A DNA stretch of 64,000 nt, taken from assembly GCF_937863155.1 (NCBI RefSeq), contig NZ_CALMFB010000061.1, positions 36,826 to 100,825 on the forward strand, given 5' to 3'. The translations under genes were made by a program, and so were the position numbers. This document shows positions 8,842-17,241 of the stretch, in pieces (position 1 is the first letter of the stretch; the number at the start of each line of letters is the position of its first letter). The stretch is from an uncultured Brevundimonas sp. Its GTDB lineage: Bacteria > Pseudomonadota > Alphaproteobacteria > Caulobacterales > Caulobacteraceae. The notes beneath the pieces were generated by a model that saw only the letters and a program-made list of their open reading frames with translations, searched no databases and was not told where the DNA came from.

Positions 8842-8919
8842 GGTGCGTCCCGAAGCGGGAGCGCACACCCCTTGAAGACGGTGCGGCGCATGGGGCGTTC
8901 CGCCGTCGGGGATAAGACG

Positions 8920-9579
8920 ATGAAAGCCAAGACCGCCCTTCTGTGCGCCGCCGCCGCGGCCCTGTTCGCCGCCGCGCCCGCCCAGGCCCAGACCGCGACC
9001 CAATGGCAGGCGCCGCGCGCCGGAGACTGGATCGTGACCGGCCGCCTGACCCAGGTCGCGCCGACTGCCGACGATCCCATCCTGACCTCGGCCGGGGGGG
9101 CGACGGGGCTGAACGTCGATGTGTCCGACGACCTGATGCCGACGCTGGGTTTCACCTATTTCTTCACCGACCATGTGGCGGTCGAGGCCATTCTGGGCAC
9201 GACCCGGCACGAGGTCCGCGCCCAGGGCGGGGCCACCGACGTGGCCGTGCATGAGACCTGGGTTCTGCCGCCGGTGGTCACGGTGCAGTACCGCCCCCTG
9301 ACCGAGGGGAATTTCAGCCCCTATGTCGGCGCCGGGGTCAACGGGATGCTGTTCTATGGCGGCGACGACAAGAACGGTTTCACCGTCGATCTGGACGACG
9401 GCCTGGGCTGGGCGCTGCAGGCAGGCGCCGACATCGGCCTGCATGGTCCGTGGAGCCTGAACCTCGATGTGAAGAAGGTCTGGTTCAACACCGATGCGGC
9501 CGTCAACGGCGGCGCGCTGAAAAGCGATGTGAAGCTGAACCCCTGGGTCATCTCCATCGGCGTCGGCCGCAAATTCTGA
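8920..9579 (+). CDS. ompW: OmpW-family outer membrane protein
   Basis: A 219-residue secreted protein with signal peptide MKAKTALLCAAAAALFAAAP cut after AQA. The mature part has the OmpW features: GDW.V.GR near the N-terminus, LGFTYFFTDHVAVE, PYVGAGVNG, GWALQAG.D and an aromatic C-terminus ending VGRKF. It is an eight-stranded barrel thought to pass small hydrophobic compounds. The ATG at 8920 was chosen because upstream in-frame residues are charged and would precede the signal peptide. Stands alone, after hemN, with a possible FNR-like site. Confidence 0.88.
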   Translation: MKAKTALLCAAAAALFAAAPAQAQTATQWQAPRAGDWIVTGRLTQVAPTADDPILTSAGGATGLNVDVSDDLMPTLGFTYFFTDHVAVEAILGTTRHEVRAQGGATDVAVHETWVLPPVVTVQYRPLTEGNFSPYVGAGVNGMLFYGGDDKNGFTVDLDDGLGWALQAGADIGLHGPWSLNLDVKKVWFNTDAAVNGGALKSDVKLNPWVISIGVGRKF

Positions 9580-9587
9580 TCGCTGAA

Positions 9588-9636
9588 GCCGGGGCGCGAC
9601 GCGCTTGAATCCAGAACAAGGGTCTGGCGCCCCGGC
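9588..9636 (+). terminator. Possible terminator after ompW
   Basis: A perfect 10-bp inverted repeat GCCGGGGCGC / GCGCCCCGGC (9588-9597 and 9627-9636) with a 29-base loop just after the ompW stop. There is only a short T run, so it is weak as an intrinsic terminator. Confidence 0.35.
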
Positions 9637-9710
9637 GTTTGCGGTCTGATTCATCAGACCGCAGCGGCGTCACGCGACAGGATTGCCCCAAGGGTGTATG
9701 CAGGCGGCGA

Positions 9711-10052
9711 ATGCAAAGCCTGCTGCGGAAAATCCATCGACACCTGGGCTATGTCCTGGGCCTGTGCGTCATGCTGGCCGTGACGTCGCCGGCCCTGGAA
9801 GCGCACGCCTGCATTCCCGAGCCGGTCTCCGCCTTCACCACTCTCGACAAGGGCGTGGACGAGGCGCCGGCCTGCCCGGACTGCGGCCCCGCCTGCGCCA
9901 GCGGCTGTTGTCATCTGGCGCATGCCGCCATTCCCGCCGAGGCGTCGCCGGCGACGGCGGCCCTGCCGGTCGCGGCGCCTCTGGCCTGGGCCAGCGCGGC
10001 GTCTGCGCCCCTGATCCTCCCCGGCGGGCCGGACCGCCCTCCCAGATCCTGA
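9711..10052 (+). CDS. Small secreted Cys-rich protein upstream of metal efflux genes
   Basis: A 113-residue protein of unknown family. It has a signal-like segment (about residues 12-32, LGYVLGLCVMLAVTSPALEA) and then a cluster of cysteines and a histidine: HACIPEP, PACPDCGPACASGCCHLAH. The C-terminal half is Ala/Pro-rich. The arrangement suggests a periplasmic metal-binding protein. It lies 113 bp upstream of an HME-RND adaptor in the same direction and could be its metal chaperone or a sensor; this is inference. The start at 9711 was taken as the first ATG before the hydrophobic segment. Confidence 0.6.
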   Translation: MQSLLRKIHRHLGYVLGLCVMLAVTSPALEAHACIPEPVSAFTTLDKGVDEAPACPDCGPACASGCCHLAHAAIPAEASPATAALPVAAPLAWASAASAPLILPGGPDRPPRS

Positions 10053-10165
10053 TCCTCAGGCCGGGCCCTTGCGGCCTGGTCGCGTCTTGAGCCTGACGCG
10101 CGACCCCGGGGGGGGTCGTGCGCGACCTGCACTCGAGTCCCGGCGACGCCGGGCGAGGATCGACC

Positions 10166-11314
10166 ATGAACATCAAGAGACACTGGCTGATGACCGGCGC
10201 CGCCGTCGTCATGGCCCTGGGCGTCGGCTTCGGCGCGGCGCGTCTGACCGGCGCGGGCGCTGCGCCTGAGGCGGATCACCACGAAGAGGGCGAGGCGCCG
10301 CCGGAAGGCTTCGTCCGGCTGAACGCCGCCGCGGCGGCCCAGGCGGGCGTCAGCATCGTCGGCGTCGAACGCGGCGGCGGCGCCGAACTGAAACTGCCCG
10401 GCCGGGTCGCCTTCGCGCCGGGGGCCGAGGCCGTGGTCGATGCGCCCGTGGCGGGCACGGTCATGCGGGTGCATGTCGGACCGGGGGATCGTGTCGCCGC
10501 CGGCGGCGCCCTGGTCACCCTGCGCAGCCCGGACGGCGCGGGATCGCGCGCCACGGTCGATGCGGCCCAGGCGGCGGCCGATGCGGCCCGCGCCGCCGAA
10601 CGCCGCGACCGCGCCCTGTTCGACCAGGGATGGGTGGCCCAGGCCCGACTGGACATCACCGCCGCCGAGGCGCGCCGGGCCGAGGCCGAACTGCGCGCCG
10701 CCCGCGCCCGCGCCGGGGCCTATGGCGCCCCATCCGCCGACGGAGCGGTCGTGGTGCGCAGCCCGATCGCCGGGGTGGTCACCACCCTGCGCGCCGCGCC
10801 GGGCCAGGTGCTGCATGAAGAGGCCTTGCAGGTCGCCACGGTGGCCGACTTGGGGCGGGTGGAGTTGGTGTTCGAGGCCCCGCCCGCCGCCGCCGCCCTG
10901 CTGAAGGCCGGCGACAGCTTGAACAGCTCGGTTCCCGGCGAGGCGCCGCTGTCGGGCGTGGTGACGGCCATCGCCCCGCCCGATGTCGCCGGCGTGGTGC
11001 GGGTGCGCGCCCGCCCGACCGGCGCCGTGCCGCCGGCCGGCACGGTGATCTCTGCGCGCGTGCGCACAGGGGCGCAGGGCGGTTCGGGAACCCTGACCGT
11101 GCCGATGGATGCGGTGCAGACCGTGGCGGGCGCCGCCTCGGTGTTCGTGGCCGAAGGCGGCGGCTTCCGCGCCCACCCGGTCGTCGTCGGTCGCACCGTG
11201 GACGGGCGGGTCGAGATCCTGTCCGGCCTGACGGGGACCGAACGCATCGCCGGCGCCGGCGCCTTCCTGCTCAAGGCCGAACTGGCCAAGGGCGAAGCGG
11301 AGCATGGGCACTGA
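10166..11314 (+). CDS. HME-RND periplasmic adaptor (membrane fusion protein)
   Basis: A 382-residue adaptor with an N-terminal membrane anchor (about 7-28), a His/Glu-rich stretch EADHHEEGEAPPEGF, a lipoyl half-motif (VVDAPVAGTVMRVHV), a helical hairpin of Ala/Arg-rich repeats, the second lipoyl half (VVRSPIAGVVTTLRAAPGQV) and a C-terminal membrane-proximal domain. Such CzcB/CusB proteins link the inner membrane pump to the outer membrane channel. The His-rich part suggests metal binding. It overlaps or abuts the pump gene that follows. No outer membrane factor gene is in this operon. Confidence 0.85.
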   Translation: MNIKRHWLMTGAAVVMALGVGFGAARLTGAGAAPEADHHEEGEAPPEGFVRLNAAAAAQAGVSIVGVERGGGAELKLPGRVAFAPGAEAVVDAPVAGTVMRVHVGPGDRVAAGGALVTLRSPDGAGSRATVDAAQAAADAARAAERRDRALFDQGWVAQARLDITAAEARRAEAELRAARARAGAYGAPSADGAVVVRSPIAGVVTTLRAAPGQVLHEEALQVATVADLGRVELVFEAPPAAAALLKAGDSLNSSVPGEAPLSGVVTAIAPPDVAGVVRVRARPTGAVPPAGTVISARVRTGAQGGSGTLTVPMDAVQTVAGAASVFVAEGGGFRAHPVVVGRTVDGRVEILSGLTGTERIAGAGAFLLKAELAKGEAEHGH

Positions 11315-11315
11315 G

Positions 11316-14300
11316 ATGCTGGATCGTCTGATCGACGCCTCGGTGCGTCACCGCTGGGCCATTGTGGCGCTGTCCCTGATCCTGGCGGCTCTGGGCGCGC
11401 GCGAGCTGATGCGCCTGCCCATCGACGCCGTGCCCGACATCACCAACCGACAGGTCCAGGTGACCACCGTGGCGCCGGCTCTGGGCCCCGAAGAGGTCGA
11501 GCGTCAGGTCACCTTTCCCATGGAGACGGCCCTGGCGGGCCTGCCCGGCCTGATCGAGACCCGGTCGCTGTCGCGGCACGGCTTTTCGCAGATCACGGCC
11601 GTCTTCACCGACAGCACCGACATCTATTTCGCCCGCAGTCTGGTCAACGAGCGGATGCAGGCCGCGCGCGAAGACCTGCCCGAGGGGTTGTCGCCGTCGA
11701 TGGGACCGGTCGTCACCGGCCTGGGCGAGGTCTACATCTGGACGCTGGAGCTGACCGGCGCGGCGTCGAGGGCAGGCGTCCCCTATGTCACGCCCGAGGG
11801 CGAACGTCTGGTCACCGATCAGGAGAAGGCCACCTATCTGCGCACGGTCCAGGACTGGATGGTCGCGCCGCAGCTGAAGACCGTGCCGGGCGTCGCCGGG
11901 GTCGATGTCCTGGGCGGTTATGTGAAGGAATATGCGGTCCATCCCGATCCGGGCCGTCTGGCGGCCTATGGCGTCGGTCTGGTGCAACTGGTCGAGGCGC
12001 TGGAGCACGCCAACCGCATCGCCGGCGCCGGCTACGTCAATCGTGCGGGCGAGGCCTATATCGTGCGCGCCGACGCCCGGCTGAAAAGCCTGGAAGACCT
12101 GGCCCAGACGCCGATCCTGAACCGCGCGGGGCGGGTGATCCGCGTCTCGGACGTGGCGGTGGTCGAGATCGGCCGGGCGCCGCGCCTGGGGTCGGCCAGC
12201 GCCGACGGCCGCGAGACGGTGGTCGGCACGGCCCTGATGCTTCAAGGCGAAAACTCGCGCGAGGTGGCCCACCGTGTTGGTCAGCGGCTGGAGGAAATTC
12301 AGGCCAGCCTGCCGCCCGGCGTGCGCCTGCGGCCCGAACTGGACCGCACCGAACTGGTCGAGGCCACGATCAAGACGGTCGAGCACAATCTGATGCTGGG
12401 CGCGCTTCTGGTCATCGCGGTGCTGTTCTTCGCCCTGGGCAATGTGCGGGCCGCGCTGATCACCGCCCTGGTCATTCCGCTCAGCTTCCTGTTCGCGGCC
12501 TCGGCCATGAACCGGTTCGGCATCAGCGCCAATCTGCTCAGCCTCGGCGCCCTGGATTTCGGGCTGATCGTCGATGGGGCGGTGGTGGTGATCGAGAACA
12601 CCCTGCGCCGCCTGGGGCTGAAGCGCCAGAAGGCCGGGCGTGCCCTGACCGTCGCTGAACGGCTGGGCGTTGCGGCCGGGGCGGCGCGCGAAATGGCGCG
12701 GCCGGCCGCCTTCGGCCAGGCCATCATCCTTTTGGTCTACGCGCCCCTGCTGATGTTCGAAGGGGTAGAGGGCAAGATGTTCGGGCCGATGGCCGCGACC
12801 GTCATGCTGGCGCTGCTGGCGGCCTTCGTCCTCAGCTTCACCTTCGTGCCAGCCATGGCCGCCCTCCTGGTGCGCGAACCCAAGGCGGACCATGAGGAGA
12901 CCCGCCTGACCCGCCTGGCCAAGGCGCGCTACGCCCCGTTGCTGGCGGCGGCCATGGCGCGGCCGCGGGCGGTGCTGGTGGGCGCGGGCGTGGCGCTGTT
13001 CGCCGGCGCGGTCGCCTTCGCCACCCTGGGCCGCGAGTTCGTGCCCCAGTTGGACGAGGGGGATGTGCTGGTCCAGGCGCTGCGCGTGCCCTCGACCTCG
13101 CTGGAGCAGAGCCAGGCCATGCAGTTCCAGGTCGAGCGGACCTTGCAGGCCATGCCCGAGGTCGAACGCGTCTTCACCCGCACCGGCACGGCCGAGGTCG
13201 CCTCCGACCCCATGCCGCCGTCGATTTCCGACACCTTCGTGATCCTGAAGGATCGCGGCGAATGGCCGAAACCGCGCGAGGCCAAGGCCGATCTGGTGGC
13301 GCGGATGGAGGACCGGCTGTCGACCCTGCTGGGCAACAGCTATGAGTTCACCCAGCCCATCGAGATGCGGTTCAACGAACTGATCGCCGGCGTGCGTTCG
13401 GATGTGGCGGTGATGATCTATGGCGACGACTTCGCCGCCATGAACCGCACGGCCCAGCAGGTGGCGACGGTGCTGGGCGGCATCGACGGCGCCGCCGATG
13501 TGCGGGTGGAGCAGGTGTCGGGTCAGCCGACCATCACCGCCAGCGTCGACCGCACCGTGGCGGCGGCGCAAGGGGTTCACGCCTCGGACGCCGCCGACGC
13601 CCTGGCCATCGCCCTGGCTGGACGGGCGGCGGGCCAGGTGAACGAGGGCGACCGGCGCTTCGACGTGGTGGTGCGGCTGGACGACGCCTATCGCTCCGAC
13701 CCCACCATCATGGAGCAACTTCCGGTCATGCCCGAAAACGCCCAGGCGGGCGCCCCGACCGTGCCCCTGTCCTCGGTCGCCCGGTTCGACGTGGCCGAAG
13801 GCCCGAACCAGATCAGCCGCTCGAACGGCAAGCGGCGCATGATCGTCCAGGCCAATGTGCGCGGTCGCGACCTGGGCGGCTTCGTCGCCGAGGCGCAAAG
13901 GGCGGTCGCCGATCAGGTCCAGGCCCCGCCTGCCGGCTGGATCGACTGGGGCGGGCAGTTCGAGAACCTTCAGCGGGCCTCGGCGCGGCTGGCGCTGATC
14001 GTGCCGATCGTCTTTCTGACCATCGGCGGCCTGCTGATCCTGGCCCTGCGGTCGTGGAAGGATGCGCTGCGGGTGTTCGCGGGCGTGCCACTGGCCCTGG
14101 TCGGAGGGGCACTGGCTCTGGCGCTTCGGGGCATGCCGCTGTCGATCAGTGCGGCGGTGGGCTTCATCGCCGTATCGGGGGTGGCGACGCTGAACGGTCT
14201 GGTGCTGATGCAGGCGATCCGCCAGCGTCTGAGCGACGGCGCCGAGCCCGCAACGGCGGCGGCCGAAGGGGCGGTCAGCCGCCTGCGCGCCGTTCTGACC

Positions 14301-14474
14301 ACCGCCCTGGTCGCGGTTCTGGGCTTCGTGCCCATGGCCTTCGCGTCCGGCGCGGGGGCCGAGGTTCAGAAGCCGTTGGCCACCGTGGTCATCGGCGGCC
14401 TGACCACGGCGACCCTGCTGACCCTGATCGTCCTGCCGGTTCTGGCGGCCCGAAACTGGGCGCGCAGGGCGTGA
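11316..14474 (+). CDS. HME-RND divalent metal efflux pump (CzcA-like)
   Basis: A 1052-residue inner membrane pump with twelve transmembrane helices in two halves and two large periplasmic loops. The opening (ASVRHRWAIVALSL, IDAVPDITNRQVQV) and the helix-4 motif DFGLIVDGAVVVIEN mark it as heavy-metal efflux RND; the DFG...DG form is the one seen in Co/Zn/Ni/Cd pumps rather than Cu/Ag pumps, where a different motif is found. An earlier ATG at 11304 is possible, but it is only 2 bp from its GGAG. 11316 is directly after the adaptor stop. Together with the adaptor it should export divalent cations using the proton gradient. Confidence 0.9.
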   Translation: MLDRLIDASVRHRWAIVALSLILAALGARELMRLPIDAVPDITNRQVQVTTVAPALGPEEVERQVTFPMETALAGLPGLIETRSLSRHGFSQITAVFTDSTDIYFARSLVNERMQAAREDLPEGLSPSMGPVVTGLGEVYIWTLELTGAASRAGVPYVTPEGERLVTDQEKATYLRTVQDWMVAPQLKTVPGVAGVDVLGGYVKEYAVHPDPGRLAAYGVGLVQLVEALEHANRIAGAGYVNRAGEAYIVRADARLKSLEDLAQTPILNRAGRVIRVSDVAVVEIGRAPRLGSASADGRETVVGTALMLQGENSREVAHRVGQRLEEIQASLPPGVRLRPELDRTELVEATIKTVEHNLMLGALLVIAVLFFALGNVRAALITALVIPLSFLFAASAMNRFGISANLLSLGALDFGLIVDGAVVVIENTLRRLGLKRQKAGRALTVAERLGVAAGAAREMARPAAFGQAIILLVYAPLLMFEGVEGKMFGPMAATVMLALLAAFVLSFTFVPAMAALLVREPKADHEETRLTRLAKARYAPLLAAAMARPRAVLVGAGVALFAGAVAFATLGREFVPQLDEGDVLVQALRVPSTSLEQSQAMQFQVERTLQAMPEVERVFTRTGTAEVASDPMPPSISDTFVILKDRGEWPKPREAKADLVARMEDRLSTLLGNSYEFTQPIEMRFNELIAGVRSDVAVMIYGDDFAAMNRTAQQVATVLGGIDGAADVRVEQVSGQPTITASVDRTVAAAQGVHASDAADALAIALAGRAAGQVNEGDRRFDVVVRLDDAYRSDPTIMEQLPVMPENAQAGAPTVPLSSVARFDVAEGPNQISRSNGKRRMIVQANVRGRDLGGFVAEAQRAVADQVQAPPAGWIDWGGQFENLQRASARLALIVPIVFLTIGGLLILALRSWKDALRVFAGVPLALVGGALALALRGMPLSISAAVGFIAVSGVATLNGLVLMQAIRQRLSDGAEPATAAAEGAVSRLRAVLTTALVAVLGFVPMAFASGAGAEVQKPLATVVIGGLTTATLLTLIVLPVLAARNWARRA

Positions 14475-14484
14475 GACGCAAAAA

Positions 14485-14513
14485 GGGGGAGCGGCGGGGC
14501 ACGACGCTCCCCC
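14485..14513. terminator. Strong hairpin terminator after the efflux operon
   Basis: A 9-bp perfect stem GGGGGAGCG (14485-14493) and CGCTCCCCC (14505-14513) with an 11-base loop, 10 bp after the pump stop codon. An A run lies on its 5' side, so it could also stop leftward transcripts. Confidence 0.7.
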
Positions 14514-14669
14514 GGTCGCCCAGCGGTCGCCTGCCGGTTCCAGATAGGCCCGTCCGTTGTTGCGGCGCAGTTGGCAGGGGTCACGCCGGGCAGTCCTGTT
14601 GATCGGAAAGATCGGGTGCGACGTCTGGGGCTTTGCAGGCGTGCCTGCCAGCCTCTACAGAGCAGCCCC

Positions 14670-15065
14670 GTGTCCGCCGCTTCGTCCGAGCATTGGTCGT
14701 TGAGCAAGTCGCTGGCCTTCCTGGCCGCGACCTTCGCCATCGTGTTTGCGACCCTGCTGCCGACGGCCGTGGCGGCGTCGCCGGCCGTGGGCGCGCCGAT
14801 CGTTCTGTGCGGCGGCGGCGACCTTCGCGTCGTCTATGTCGACGACGACGGCCAGCCGATCCAGCACGATAGTTCGTCCAGCCTGCAATGCGCGATGGCG
14901 CTGCTGTCCGGTCTGGCGGCCACGCCGTTGCAGGACATTGCGCCGGTCGTCGCGCCGAGGGTGTTCGAACCCGATGCGCCGGTGCGGGTTTCGGCCGCCT
15001 ATCGCCTGCCGCCCGCGCGCGGACCGCCGCCCCGTCCGCCTTCGACGGCCCCGCCCATCGCTTGA
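14670..15065 (+). CDS. DUF2946-like secreted protein
   Basis: A 131-residue protein with a hydrophobic N-terminal segment (SKSLAFLAATFAIVFATLLP), then VLCGGGDLRVVYVD, a second cysteine in LQCAM and a C-terminus with the ARGPPP motif. A cysteine after the signal segment and a terminal RGPP are typical of DUF2946 proteins, often found beside TonB receptors for metals. No ATG is available; the GTG at 14670 is the most sensible start, with a TTG at 14571 as an alternative. It is the first gene of a transcript with the TonB receptor and PepSY gene. Confidence 0.55.
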   Translation: MSAASSEHWSLSKSLAFLAATFAIVFATLLPTAVAASPAVGAPIVLCGGGDLRVVYVDDDGQPIQHDSSSSLQCAMALLSGLAATPLQDIAPVVAPRVFEPDAPVRVSAAYRLPPARGPPPRPPSTAPPIA

Positions 15066-15132
15066 ACATCGCCATGCGCCGCGCCCGGCCCACGAGGCCG
15101 CGCGCCCCTTTGCCTGTTCAGGAAATCCATCC

Positions 15133-17190
15133 ATGTCTTTCAAGATCTCGGCGGCGCCCCTGGCGCTGCTGGCGGCCGCCTGTGCGGCCCCCGCCTTCGC
15201 GCAAACCCCGTCGGCCCAGGCCACGGTCATCGATTCCATCATCGTCACGGGGCGCAGGAACCCCGACGATCCGCCCGTGGTGGCCGAGGCGCGCGAACGC
15301 CTGTCACGCACGCCCGGCGCGGTCGCGGTCGTATCGGCCGAAAGCTATGAGGACCGTTACGCCCTGGCCCTGTCGGACACCCTGCGCGCCGTGCCCGGCG
15401 TCTTCGCCCAGCGTCGCTGGGGCGAGGAGGTCCGCCTGTCGATCCGCGGCTCGGGCATCGGCCAGGCCCTGCATCTGCGCGGCGTTCTGCTGGCCCAGGA
15501 CGGGGCGCCGATCAACGGCCCGGACGGCTTTGGCGACTTCCAGGAGTTGGACCCCCTGATCGCCCGCTACATCGAGGTCTACAAGGGCGGCAACGCCCTG
15601 CGGTTCGGCGGGGCGGCCCTGGGCGGGGCGGTGAATGTTCTGACCCCCACCGGCCGCAATGCGCCGTTCCGTAATCTGCTGCGGCTGGAAGGTGGTTCAT
15701 ACCACACCCGCCGCGCCCATCTGGCCGTCGCCCGCGACCATGGCGACTGGGACGTCTATGCCGCCGTGACCTGGTCGGGGAGCGACGGCTTCCTGGACCA
15801 CCAGGGGGCCGACAGCAAACGGCTGACGCTCAGCCTGGGCCGACAGCTGGGCCAGGACCGCGAGCTTCGTCTGATCGTCCAGGCCAATGACCTGGACCTG
15901 GATATTTCCGGGACGCAGACCTTGCACAACGCCCTGACGCGGCCCCGCGCGGCCGACCCCTATGTCCGGGCCATGAATTTCGGTCGTGACGTGGATTCGG
16001 TGCGCGTGACGGCCCAGACCCGCTGGCGCCTGAGCGACAGTCTGGTGTTCGAGGGCGGCGCCTATGTGTCGGACAAGCGGCTGTTCCACCCCGTACCCGT
16101 GGTGCTTCAGAACGACTATCGGGCCTATGGCGCCTTTGGTCGGCTGGATTGGACGGGTCAGGTCGGGGGGATGCGCGCCGACGCCTTCGCCGGCGCCTAT
16201 GTCCGCACCGGCGACAACGACAGCTCGGTCTTCGTCAACAGCGGCGGTGGCGTTCCGGGTTTCCAGGTCGGCGATACGTTGCAGAGCGCGACGGGCGTCG
16301 ATGTCTTCGCCGAGGGGCGGCTGTTCGTCACCGATCGGCTGGCGCTGATCGCCGGCGGTTCGTGGGGCCGGGCCGAGCGCCAGGTCGACAACCGTCTGAC
16401 GCCCGCCAATGACGCCTCGCGCGACTACGACTGGTTCGCGCCGCGTGTCGGCCTGTTGTGGGAGGAAGCCGACGGGTCGCAGATCTACGCCAATCTGACG
16501 CGCTCGGTGGAGCCGGCGACCTTCTTGGAGCTGATCCAGTCGCCGATTCCCCGGTTCGTCGATCTGGAGGTGCAGAAGGCCTGGACCGCCGAGATCGGCG
16601 CCCGGGGCCAGCGCGGTCCGCTGCGTTACGACATCGCGGCCTATCGGGCGCACATCGACAGCGAACTGCTGAACTATGTCGTCACCATGGGCATACCGGC
16701 CTCGACCTTCAACGCCGGGGACACCGTGCACCAGGGCGTGGAGGCGGGGCTGGACTGGCGGCTGATGGATCAGGGGGCAGGGCGGCTGACACTGCGCCAG
16801 ACCTGGACCTGGTCGGACTTCCGCTTCGACGGCGACCCCGTCTATGGCGACAACCGCCTGCCGATCATCCCCGAGCACGCCTATCGGGCCGAGCTGAAGT
16901 TCGAGCATCCGGCCGGCTGGTTCGCGGCGCCGTCGGTCGAATGGGTCCCGAACGACGTGCATGTCGATTACGCCAACACGATGAAATATCCGGGCTACAC
17001 GACAGTCTCGCTGAATGCGGGCGTCGATCTGCCGGGAGGCGTATCGCTGTTTGCGGACCTGCGGAACCTGACCGACGAACGCTATGTCTCGAACGCCAAC
17101 GCGGTCACCGACGCGCGTGTGGCGCCGACCGATGTGTTCACGCCGGGCGAGGGCCGCTCGGCCTACGTCGGCGTGCGTCTGTCCTTCTGA
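15133..17190 (+). CDS. TonB-dependent outer membrane receptor
   Basis: A 685-residue receptor with signal peptide (MSFKISAAPLALLAAACAA, cut after AFA), a TonB box region around VIDSIIVTGR, plug domain (about 50-165, with LSIRGSG and GGNALRFGGAALGGAVNV) and a 22-strand barrel ending in VGVRLSF. No STN signalling domain is present. The mix resembles FecA/PfeA-type receptors for ferric chelates, but a PepSY protein downstream and a DUF2946 protein upstream would also fit copper or another metal chelate. Substrate is not determined. Confidence 0.87.
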   Translation: MSFKISAAPLALLAAACAAPAFAQTPSAQATVIDSIIVTGRRNPDDPPVVAEARERLSRTPGAVAVVSAESYEDRYALALSDTLRAVPGVFAQRRWGEEVRLSIRGSGIGQALHLRGVLLAQDGAPINGPDGFGDFQELDPLIARYIEVYKGGNALRFGGAALGGAVNVLTPTGRNAPFRNLLRLEGGSYHTRRAHLAVARDHGDWDVYAAVTWSGSDGFLDHQGADSKRLTLSLGRQLGQDRELRLIVQANDLDLDISGTQTLHNALTRPRAADPYVRAMNFGRDVDSVRVTAQTRWRLSDSLVFEGGAYVSDKRLFHPVPVVLQNDYRAYGAFGRLDWTGQVGGMRADAFAGAYVRTGDNDSSVFVNSGGGVPGFQVGDTLQSATGVDVFAEGRLFVTDRLALIAGGSWGRAERQVDNRLTPANDASRDYDWFAPRVGLLWEEADGSQIYANLTRSVEPATFLELIQSPIPRFVDLEVQKAWTAEIGARGQRGPLRYDIAAYRAHIDSELLNYVVTMGIPASTFNAGDTVHQGVEAGLDWRLMDQGAGRLTLRQTWTWSDFRFDGDPVYGDNRLPIIPEHAYRAELKFEHPAGWFAAPSVEWVPNDVHVDYANTMKYPGYTTVSLNAGVDLPGGVSLFADLRNLTDERYVSNANAVTDARVAPTDVFTPGEGRSAYVGVRLSF

Positions 17191-17241
17191 CCCCAGTGCA
17201 GGGAGCCGGGGCGGCCGCGTCGCCGCCCCGGACGTTTCACC

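Noticed and set aside
11271-13898. Long leftward frame over the efflux pump
   Set aside because: Shadow of the CzcA-like gene; rich in His, Arg, Gly and Gln with no domain.
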